Positions 33,258 through 39,515 of a DNA stretch of 45,086 bases are shown here, in pieces. A program made the position numbers and the translations under genes. Positions within the stretch are counted from its first letter, which is position 1; every line of letters starts with the position of its first letter. Source of the DNA: Bacteroidales bacterium KA00344 (GTDB taxonomy: Bacteria > Bacteroidota > Bacteroidia > Bacteroidales > Bacteroidaceae); assembly GCA_001552765.1 (NCBI GenBank), contig KQ959369.1, positions 1 to 45,086 of the forward strand. Reading direction: 5' to 3'. The notes under the pieces are model-generated. The model made no database searches. It was not told the origin of the DNA and saw only the letters and a program-made list of their open reading frames with translations.

Positions 33258-34700
33258 ATGGCAGAATTTATAGTAGCAATTGAATTAGGCTCATCCAAAA
33301 TGACCGGCATTGCGGGCAAGAAGAATCTTGACGGAAGCATCAGTGTGCTTGCTGTCGTAAAAGAAGATTCTTCCACCTGCATACGAAAAGGTGTTGCCTA
33401 CAACATTGACAAGACCGTACAGACACTCACCAATATCGTGAAGAAACTGGAGACAACGCTCAAGGCAAAAATTGCACACGTATATGTTGGCGTTGGTGGG
33501 CAATCGATTCGAAGCATCAAAAACAGCCACGTCAAGGAACTGCCCCAAGACACCATCGTTACACAGGAAATGGTGAACGAGTTGATGGACGCCAATCGCA
33601 GCATGGAGTATCCCGACCAAGAGATTCTCGACGCCGCCACTCAGGAGTACAAACTTGACAATCAGTATCAAATCGACCCCGTAGGCATACAGTGCTCACG
33701 CCTTGAGGGCAACTTCCTGAACATCCTATGGCGCAAGGCCTTCTATCGCAACATCAACAAATGCTTCGACAATGCAGGTATTGCTATTGCCGAGATGTAT
33801 CTATCGCCGCTCGCCCTCGCCGATGCCGTGCTGACCGACGCAGAACGTCGTGGTGGGTCGGTGTTGGTAGATTTAGGAGCCGATACCACAACAGTCTGCG
33901 TGTACTATAAGAACATTTTACGACACCTTGCAGTGATTCCCTTGGGTGGAAACAACATCACCAAGGATATCGCCTCGCTCCAAATGGAGGACAAGAGTGC
34001 CGAGAAGATGAAGCTCAAATACGGCAGCGCCTACACCGATCCTAACGATATTGACAACGACAAGACCTATCCCATCGATGCGGAACGCAGCGTGGAGATG
34101 AGTACCTTCGTCGATATAGTAGAGGCTCGCGTACAAGAGATTGTCGAAAACGTGTGGCATCAGGTTCCCAACGAATATTACGACAAATTAATTGGCGGCA
34201 TCATCATCACCGGTGGAGGCTCAAATATGCCCAACATTGAGCGCGCATTCCGTAACTATACAAACATCGAAAAGATTAGAATAGCCAAGTTTGTAATCCA
34301 AACCGTGAACTCCAATAACCCTGCTATCACTGTCAAAGACAGCACCATGTGTACCGTTATGGGACTCTTGGCTAAAGGAGATATGAACTGTGCAGGGGAC
34401 GAGTTCAGCAAAGACCTGTTTGGCGGAGACGGCAAACCCGTACATCCAGAAACTTCTAAGGAGCCACGGCCGTTAAGCGAAATATCAGGCAAGGGCATCG
34501 TTCAGACCGAAGCAGAGAAAGCCGCCGAAGAAGAGCGCAAACAAAAAGAGGCGGAAGAACGCGAAAAAGAGCGACAGAGAGAGGAGGAAGAAGAGAAAGC
34601 CCGACAGGCCCAACGCGAGAATTCCATCGTTAACAAATCTTTAAAGGGGCTCAAGACCTTCTTCAAAAAGATGGTAGACGACGAAGAAGATGACAAATAA
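33258..34700 (+). CDS. ftsA: Cell division protein FtsA
   Basis: 480 residues. Actin-like ATPase that tethers FtsZ to the membrane. Visible blocks: IVAIELGSSKMTGIAG (phosphate 1), VYVGVGGQSIRSI in the 1C domain, GSVLVDLGADTTTVCVY (phosphate 2), and GGIIITGGGSNMPNIERAF (adenosine). After about residue 410 comes a linker rich in E, K and R, then the C-terminal amphipathic helix SLKGLKTFFKKMVDD expected to insert in the membrane. It is longer than the E. coli protein (420), the excess being the charged linker. Its end overlaps the first ftsZ ATG by 11 bases. Confidence 0.96.
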   Translation: MAEFIVAIELGSSKMTGIAGKKNLDGSISVLAVVKEDSSTCIRKGVAYNIDKTVQTLTNIVKKLETTLKAKIAHVYVGVGGQSIRSIKNSHVKELPQDTIVTQEMVNELMDANRSMEYPDQEILDAATQEYKLDNQYQIDPVGIQCSRLEGNFLNILWRKAFYRNINKCFDNAGIAIAEMYLSPLALADAVLTDAERRGGSVLVDLGADTTTVCVYYKNILRHLAVIPLGGNNITKDIASLQMEDKSAEKMKLKYGSAYTDPNDIDNDKTYPIDAERSVEMSTFVDIVEARVQEIVENVWHQVPNEYYDKLIGGIIITGGGSNMPNIERAFRNYTNIEKIRIAKFVIQTVNSNNPAITVKDSTMCTVMGLLAKGDMNCAGDEFSKDLFGGDGKPVHPETSKEPRPLSEISGKGIVQTEAEKAAEEERKQKEAEEREKERQREEEEEKARQAQRENSIVNKSLKGLKTFFKKMVDDEEDDK

Positions 34701-36069
34701 AGAACCAACGAATATGATAGATAATATGCCAGACAACAATAATAATACTGAGAATAAGAAACCGTCAATCCTCGACTTTGGTGACCCGGAAAAACAAAAC
34801 AGTATCATCAAGGTAATTGGTGTAGGTGGTGGTGGTGGAAACGCCGTCAATCATATGTATCGTGAGGGTATCCACGATGTGTCTTTCGTATTGTGTAACA
34901 CCGACGCTCAAGCACTCAACGATTCTCCCGTGCCAGTTCATCTGCAACTGGGCAAGGAGGGATTGGGAGCCGGAAACCGGCCGGCACGTGCCCGGGAAGC
35001 CGCTCTGGAAAGTATGGACGACATTCGTCGAATGCTCAGCGACGGAACGAAAATGACCTTCATCACCGCCGGAATGGGGGGTGGAACTGGTACGGGAGCC
35101 GCTCCTATTATTGCTCAGGTGAGCAAAGAGATGGACATTCTGACCGTAGGTATCGTGACCATACCATTCAGATTCGAAGGACCAAAGAAAATAGACCAAG
35201 CCCTTGATGGCGTAGAAGAAATGGCCAAGCACGTAGATGCACTGCTTGTGATCAACAACGAGCGACTGCGCGAAATATATCCCGACCTCACACTTATCGA
35301 CGCTTTTGGCAAGGCCGACGACACTTTGAGCGTGGCAGCCAAGAGTATTGCCGAAATCATCACCCTTCACGGACTTATCAACCTCGACTTCAACGACGTG
35401 AAAACCGTATTGAAAGACGGTGGCGTAGCTATTATGAGTACCGGTTTTGGTGAAGGAGACGGCCGTGTGAGAAAGGCAATCGAAGACGCACTCAACTCTC
35501 CGTTGCTCAACGACAACAACGTGTTCAACTCCAAGAAAATTCTGCTTTCCATCAATTTCTGCGATGAAAAACATGAAAAGCAAGGGCTCATGATGGAGGA
35601 AATGAACGACGTTAACGACTTCATGGCAAAATTTGGCGACGACTTCGAGATAAAATGGGGCGTGGCCATCGACCCGGAACTGGGCGAAAAAGTAAAGGTA
35701 ACCATCCTCGCCACCGGCTTCGGCGTAGAAGATGTAGAGCCGGCCGACCGACGCGGACGTCACACACAGGAGGAAGCCAACCGCATTGCCGAGGAGGAGG
35801 AGAAGGCTGCCGAGCGACAGGAGCGCCGCAACCGATACTACGGCAGCGACTCGAACACCACCCAATACAAACGTCGTCCACATATCTTCCTATTCAGCCG
35901 AGACGACCTCGACAATGAAGACGTGATCATGGCCGTTGACAATTCGCCAACCTACAAGCGTACACGCCAGATGCTTGACGATATTCGCAACCTGGCCACA
36001 AACAACAACACAAAGTCGGACACCAACCAGCCCCAAGACACCGTACAAGGCGTGATCAGCTTTATATAA
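34690..36069 (+). CDS. ftsZ: Cell division GTPase FtsZ
   Basis: 459 residues at most. Tubulin-like GTPase that forms the Z ring. G-box GMGGGTGTGAAPIIA, KVIGVGGGGGNAVNHM, NTDAQAL, and the synergy-loop sequence in the FCDEKHEKQG to DDFEIKWGVAIDPELGEKVKVTILATGF part. In-frame ATGs at 34714 and 34726 are possible starts that avoid the ftsA overlap; I cannot decide. After residue 355 a Glu/Arg-rich linker leads to about 75 unusual residues (RRPHIFLFSRDDLDNEDVIMAVDNSPTYKR...). The end, VQGVISFI, does not match the usual D-IPAFLRR tail that binds FtsA and ZipA. Confidence 0.96.
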   Translation: MTNKEPTNMIDNMPDNNNNTENKKPSILDFGDPEKQNSIIKVIGVGGGGGNAVNHMYREGIHDVSFVLCNTDAQALNDSPVPVHLQLGKEGLGAGNRPARAREAALESMDDIRRMLSDGTKMTFITAGMGGGTGTGAAPIIAQVSKEMDILTVGIVTIPFRFEGPKKIDQALDGVEEMAKHVDALLVINNERLREIYPDLTLIDAFGKADDTLSVAAKSIAEIITLHGLINLDFNDVKTVLKDGGVAIMSTGFGEGDGRVRKAIEDALNSPLLNDNNVFNSKKILLSINFCDEKHEKQGLMMEEMNDVNDFMAKFGDDFEIKWGVAIDPELGEKVKVTILATGFGVEDVEPADRRGRHTQEEANRIAEEEEKAAERQERRNRYYGSDSNTTQYKRRPHIFLFSRDDLDNEDVIMAVDNSPTYKRTRQMLDDIRNLATNNNTKSDTNQPQDTVQGVISFI

Positions 36070-36115
36070 CCTGTTTTGGGAGTTCAAAGACTTTGATTTA
36101 CTCACCTAATTTGTT

Positions 36116-36175
36116 CGAAAGAAGTCAAGACACCACCATGAGCAACAAAGCAGAAGCCATGTCTTGACTTCTTCG
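36116..36175 (+). terminator. Hairpin after ftsZ
   Basis: A 14-bp perfect stem, AAGAAGTCAAGACA (36119-36132) with TGTCTTGACTTCTT (36160-36173), extends by CG pairs past one bulged A; the loop is 27 bases. No T run follows. It could end the dcw transcript or mark its 3' processing. It lies 46 bases after the ftsZ stop and 48 before the next gene. Confidence 0.5.
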
Positions 36176-36223
36176 ACTTCATAACCATCTCATTCCCCAA
36201 TCAAAACATTAATACAAAAAGAT

Positions 36224-36676
36224 ATGTCTACATTATTCGATCAAATCAGCAGCGATATACGCACGGCAATGAAAGCCCGTGACAAAGTGCGCACGGAAGC
36301 CCTGCGTAACATCAAAAAGTATTTCATAGAAGCCAAGACCGCTCCCGGCGCCGGCGACACACTGGAAGACGAAACCGCCCTGAAGATTCTCCAAAAGCTT
36401 GCCAAGCAAGGCGAAGACAGCGCTGCGACCTATGCCAAAGCCGGCAGACAGGATCTTGCCGACGCAGAGTTGGCACAAGTAGCCGTTATCAAAGACTATC
36501 TTCCCAAACCGCTTTCGGAAGAGGAAATAGAAGCACAAATCAAGGAAATTATTGCCCAAACCGGAGCCACCGACATGAAACAGATGGGGCAGGTCATGGG
36601 CATGGCCACCAAGCAGATGGCCGGTAAAGCCGACGGCAAAACCATATCCACCATTGTGCGCAAACTTCTGGCATAA
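36224..36676 (+). CDS. GatB/YqeY domain protein
   Basis: 150 residues, cytoplasmic. The all-helical YqeY fold resembles the tRNA-binding tail domain of the amidotransferase subunit Gat[40 protein letters not shown] and [40 protein letters not shown] are characteristic. Stand-alone YqeY proteins are widespread, and their function is not established; tRNA binding is inferred from the domain. It follows ftsZ, an order seen elsewhere in Bacteroidota to my knowledge. Confidence 0.9.
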   Translation: MSTLFDQISSDIRTAMKARDKVRTEALRNIKKYFIEAKTAPGAGDTLEDETALKILQKLAKQGEDSAATYAKAGRQDLADAELAQVAVIKDYLPKPLSEEEIEAQIKEIIAQTGATDMKQMGQVMGMATKQMAGKADGKTISTIVRKLLA

Positions 36677-36719
36677 ACCTACTGTCAGAAAACTATCACC
36701 GCTTAATAACTCAAAGATT

Positions 36720-36899
36720 ATGGAAACAAAAGAACAAGTATTACAGGTGATGCGTGAGGCCGGCAAACCTCTGTCTGCCGGCGAAGTAGCCAAAACCTCC
36801 GGTATTGACCGTAAGGAAGTAGACAAGGCTTTTGCTCAGTTGAAAAAGGAGAGCGCCATAGTTTCTCCCGTACGCTGTAAATGGGAACCGGCCGAGTAG
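36720..36899 (+). CDS. Small winged-helix protein
   Basis: 59 residues. The sequence [59 protein letters not shown] has the three-helix-plus-wing pattern of a minimal winged-helix DNA-binding domain: helix 1, then [12 protein letters not shown] as helix 2 with [15 protein letters not shown] as recognition helix, then the wing. It is a whole protein, not a fragment, since start and stop fit the fold. The ATG at 36720 starts the domain; the frame upstream to 36654 overlaps the YqeY gene. Targets are unknown. 43 bases after the YqeY-like gene. Confidence 0.78.
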   Translation: METKEQVLQVMREAGKPLSAGEVAKTSGIDRKEVDKAFAQLKKESAIVSPVRCKWEPAE

Positions 36900-37314
36900 A
36901 CCTTTCGTCCTATCCCAACGTTTCAAGTTGAAACGCCATACAAACCCCTAAAACGACACACGCTCATTAAAAACGACACACGGGCAAAAAGTGCTTCATC
37001 ATAAATCGAGGCCATCCATTAACGGGCACAACCCGAATGGATGGCCTCAATTTAATATTCCTATCAGGTAGTGTACTTCAAATTATCCAGAACCCATAAG
37101 CAGCGTAAGCATCCCATATTAGCCGTCTTGCAACCTTATAAAACAGTCCATATATGTCCGGCACCATATAAGGATAGTCTGTTGTTTGGCAAGCATCGAC
37201 ATGACGAACAACCGATGATTGACGAAAACAAACTTTGTCACAAGCAGCGTCAGTACAATATTCGAGCAGACAACGGGAAACTTTATCCACAGCACATCAT
37301 CCGAATTCAACTTT
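36900..37314. other. Intergenic region between the winged-helix gene and recO
   Basis: It contains a palindrome CGTTTCA/TGAAACG (36919-36935), a 13-base direct repeat AAAACGACACACG at 36950-36962 and 36970-36982 (20-base period), and the terminator at 37008-37048. Bases 37050-37314 show nothing I can recognise; the reading frames there look random. The palindrome could be a regulator site or a weak hairpin. Confidence 0.5.
37008..37048. terminator. Bidirectional terminator
   Basis: A perfect 13-bp stem, GAGGCCATCCATT (37008-37020) with AATGGATGGCCTC (37036-37048), continues after a two-base bulge with CGGG/CCCG around a short loop. It can end transcripts of the winged-helix gene from the left and recO from the right. 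Confidence 0.8.
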
Positions 37315-38037
37315 TCAGAACAAAGATTGCAACACCTCCAACGACTTTAATTCAGGAAAATTAGGAACATGAAGCCGATAATAGTAGAGTATGATTTCCA
37401 CACAACGGTTGCGCTGCGCCTGCGACATCCTGAAAAGACGCATATTGTCATAATCCATACGCATGAGCACGCCGATGACAGATGCCTCCTCCGGCCTCAG
37501 GCAGTCGGGATGGGACGGACGCAACAACGAAAAGCTGCCATTGCGGAGGTCAAACCACGCTCCACGCACGTAGCCTGTCAGATTGGGGAAGAAACCTATG
37601 AAACGCGAGAGGTGCATCATAAACACCAAATGGAAGTTGGCAAAAGAATTCGACACGTTATCAAGCCACACCATACTGCTCTCAACATAATCGAATAGCG
37701 GGGTGTTTTGTTGTTCGCCACGCGTAGCATGGGTGATAAACTCGGACACAAACAGCGATATGGAAAGTTTGTAGGCATCAAAGGGGATAGAAGCATAGGG
37801 CATCGCAAGCCTGACATCAATGAATTTCTGTAAATTCAGATTGGGTCTGTAATTATAAACAAGATCAAGCAAGGTAAGCGGCTGAAAGAGCTGCTTCTTC
37901 ATCTTGCCCTTATTGGTCTTGGACAAATAGCATATAAACGACATTCGCCCCTGTTCACGAGTAAGCAAATCGACGATCAACTGCGAGTCCCCATATTTGA
38001 GTGCGTGAAGCACTAATGCCCTGCTTTTTACTTCCAT
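37315..38037 (-). CDS. recO: DNA repair protein RecO
   Basis: 240 residues. RecO loads RecA on gaps with RecR. An N-terminal OB fold (MEVKSRALVLHALKYGDSQLIVDLLTREQGRMSFICYL) and a helical C-terminal part (FHLVFMMHLSRFIGFFPNL, CLRPEEASVIGVLMRMDYDNMRLFRM) fit the family. No Zn-finger cysteine cluster is seen. I use the ATG at 38037, not 38067, because TATTTTTG at 38052-38045 is a -7 box that lies after the upstream ATG; the transcript would have at most a few leader bases. It ends at a bidirectional terminator and is divergent from tRNA-Glu. Confidence 0.93.
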   Translation of the reverse strand: MEVKSRALVLHALKYGDSQLIVDLLTREQGRMSFICYLSKTNKGKMKKQLFQPLTLLDLVYNYRPNLNLQKFIDVRLAMPYASIPFDAYKLSISLFVSEFITHATRGEQQNTPLFDYVESSMVWLDNVSNSFANFHLVFMMHLSRFIGFFPNLTGYVRGAWFDLRNGSFSLLRPSHPDCLRPEEASVIGVLMRMDYDNMRLFRMSQAQRNRCVEIILYYYRLHVPNFPELKSLEVLQSLF

Positions 38038-38044
38038 ATGGAAG

Positions 38045-38052
38045 CAAAAATA
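38045..38052 (-). promoter_or_regulatory. -7 element of recO
   Basis: The minus strand reads TATTTTTG, ending 7 bases before the ATG at 38037. It indicates a nearly leaderless mRNA. The -33 position has TTTC rather than TTTG at 20-base spacing. Confidence 0.65.
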
Positions 38053-38091
38053 CGAAAAATCAGGCATTTAGAGAAAAAATATGAAGAAATG

Positions 38092-38123
38092 TTTGGTGAG
38101 ATGAACAAAAAGCATTACCTTTG
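38092..38123 (+). promoter_or_regulatory. Promoter of tRNA-Glu and probably rpsT
   Basis: TTTG (38092-38095), a 20-base spacer and TACCTTTG (38116-38123) form a full match to the Bacteroidota promoter. The -7 octamer, followed by CAC, equals those of the two other tRNA genes in the window. Confidence 0.8.
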
Positions 38124-38145
38124 CACCCGCTTAATTAAGCCTAAT

Positions 38146-38217
38146 GGTCGGTTCATCTAGAGGTTAGGATTCAAGATTTTCATTCTTGCCACACGGGTTC
38201 GATTCCCGTACCGACTA
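38146..38217 (+). tRNA. tRNA-Glu (anticodon TTC)
   Basis: Cloverleaf in 72 nt: acceptor GGTCGGT/ACCGACT with a G-T first pair, D stem ATCT/GGAT, anticodon stem CAAGA/TCTTG with loop TTTTCAT (anticodon TTC), T stem ACGGG/CCCGT with loop TTCGATT, discriminator A, no encoded CCA. It has a full promoter upstream. rpsT begins 29 bases after it with no terminator or -7 element between, so both are probably on one transcript. Confidence 0.96.
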
Positions 38218-38246
38218 CAAGAAAAAATAAAAAAGCAGAATTTAAG

Positions 38247-38501
38247 ATGGCAAATCACAAATCAGCAGAAAAGAGAATTCGTCAGACGAAGGTAAGGACT
38301 TTGCACAACAAATACTATGCAAAGACCATGCGTAACGCTGTGCGTAAGCTTCGCGCTACGACAGACAAAGACGAAGCAGTTAAATTGTTCCCTGTAGTAC
38401 AGAAAATGCTCGATAAGTTGGCAAAGACCAACGTTATCCACGCAAACAAGGCTGCCAATCTGAAGTCAAGTCTGGCTCTTCATGTTAACAAACTCGGATA
38501 A
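38247..38501 (+). CDS. rpsT: 30S ribosomal protein S20
   Basis: 84 residues, very basic and helical: [36 protein letters not shown], then [41 protein letters not shown]. It is a primary 16S rRNA-binding protein of the small subunit. Normal length. The only promoter in front of it is that of tRNA-Glu, and the gap is A-rich. A good terminator follows 34 bases after the stop. Confidence 0.97.
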   Translation: MANHKSAEKRIRQTKVRTLHNKYYAKTMRNAVRKLRATTDKDEAVKLFPVVQKMLDKLAKTNVIHANKAANLKSSLALHVNKLG

Positions 38502-38535
38502 TAGCCGACGTTTTTGTTGAACACCCTATAAATAC

Positions 38536-38570
38536 GGTCGTGTATCCTTAGGATATGCGACCTTTGTTGT
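38536..38570 (+). terminator. Terminator of rpsT
   Basis: GGTCGTGTATCC (38536-38547) pairs with GGATATGCGACC (38551-38562) over 12 bp, including two G-T pairs, with a three-base loop. TTTGTTGT follows. Confidence 0.75.
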
Positions 38571-38674
38571 ATATGTCAAGGAACAAAGCCAAAACCTGCA
38601 TCAGGACAAAAGAAATGCTTTCAACAACTTTGAATGTGCATTTTGCGCCAAAGTTTCCTGCTGTCCACTTCCTT

Positions 38675-39110
38675 GAAATGTAAAATCGAATTACCATTTT
38701 TCGGTAATTATTTTCTGATCATCCAGAGCAGAAAGGGCTATGTTTTCACCCTCGCTATCCACCCATCTAATCTAAAAAACGTCCCGTTCATCAGTTTTGA
38801 ATGCTGCCGTATTGCGACAAAGGCTTAACGGCGACTCGATTAAAGCTCAACCGTTGTGCGACTAAGGCCCATTCGCCATGCGGTTAGGCTTCTCTCGCAA
38901 TGCCATTCGATACTCAATCGCAGACGGCCGGATTGGGGTTATCACACCGTGTTTTCAAAATACCCTGATTATCAACAAACTACGAATTACTCAAATTTCG
39001 CGAATTTACAATCGTTCCCCGATTATTTTTAAATACGCCAAGCATACGAGGGTGTTTGTAAAGAAAAATACGTTTCTTCTATCTCTCAAAGTCATATCCC
39101 GATCATTACC
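38675..39110 (+). repeat. Dispersed intergenic repeat, copy B
   Basis: Same order of blocks as copy A (8514-8942): ACCATTTTT...AATTATTTTC, CATCCAG and CTATGTTT; then 22-23 base units at about 38825-38846, 38847-38868, 38869-38890, 38891-38913 and one partial; CGCAATGCCATTCGATA (38896-38912), identical to copy A; TGATTATCAAC; CTCAAATTTCGCGAATTT; and ACGCC...GGGTGTTTGTAAAGAAAAA. It lies between rpsT and gyrB, in the sense of gyrB, about 370 bases before the gyrB -7 box. End points are by eye. Confidence 0.75.
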
Positions 39111-39154
39111 TTTTTGCCATCAAACTTTCATCCTTATGCTTTCGGAAATCTATC

Positions 39155-39280
39155 CATGTGTTATCAAAAAAGTTATATTTATACTTTAAGAAAGCACACA
39201 CATTTCTATTGAAAAAGGCTTCATACTATCCGGAAGTCCATACATATTCCATCAGAAAAGCAAACATTTTCTATTGGGAA
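39155..39280 (+). repeat. Diverged 42-base tandem repeat upstream of gyrB
   Basis: Three units start at 39155 (CATGTGTTATC), 39197 (CACACATTTC) and 39239 (CATACATATTC), each 42 bases long, with the shared pattern CAYACAT-TTC-AT-AAAAG. Similarity is modest. Because 42 is divisible by three, the frame opening at 39158 shows a 14-residue periodicity (FLLKKASYYPEVHT, YSIRKANIFYWETN), but I do not regard this as a supported gene. Confidence 0.4.
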
Positions 39281-39482
39281 ACCAACCATGCGAAAATACG
39301 AAGTTTAACCTGCATGAATGTCTCCGCATCTCCCTTTCCCAGACCTTCCAAAAGTATCCTCAGAAGGAGAGAAACAGAGTGGATTATCATCCGTCGGCAA
39401 TGATGCAGAATTGGCACAGTTTTACATCAATAAAATTGCGTTTTTTAAGCACCAAAGATTTCCGTATGTCGTGTTTTCTTAG

Positions 39483-39490
39483 TATCTTTG
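39483..39490 (+). promoter_or_regulatory. -7 element of gyrB
   Basis: TATCTTTG matches TAnnTTTG, 25 bases before the gyrB ATG at 39516. TTTC at 39459-39462 is a near-match -33 element at 20-base spacing. Confidence 0.7.
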
Positions 39491-39515
39491 CAACACAACT
39501 ATTGAAAAAAAACAA

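Noticed and set aside
37071..37364. Plus-strand 97-codon frame converging on recO
   Set aside because: It overlaps the recO 3' end, lacks a promoter, follows directly after a terminator, and has no recognisable family.
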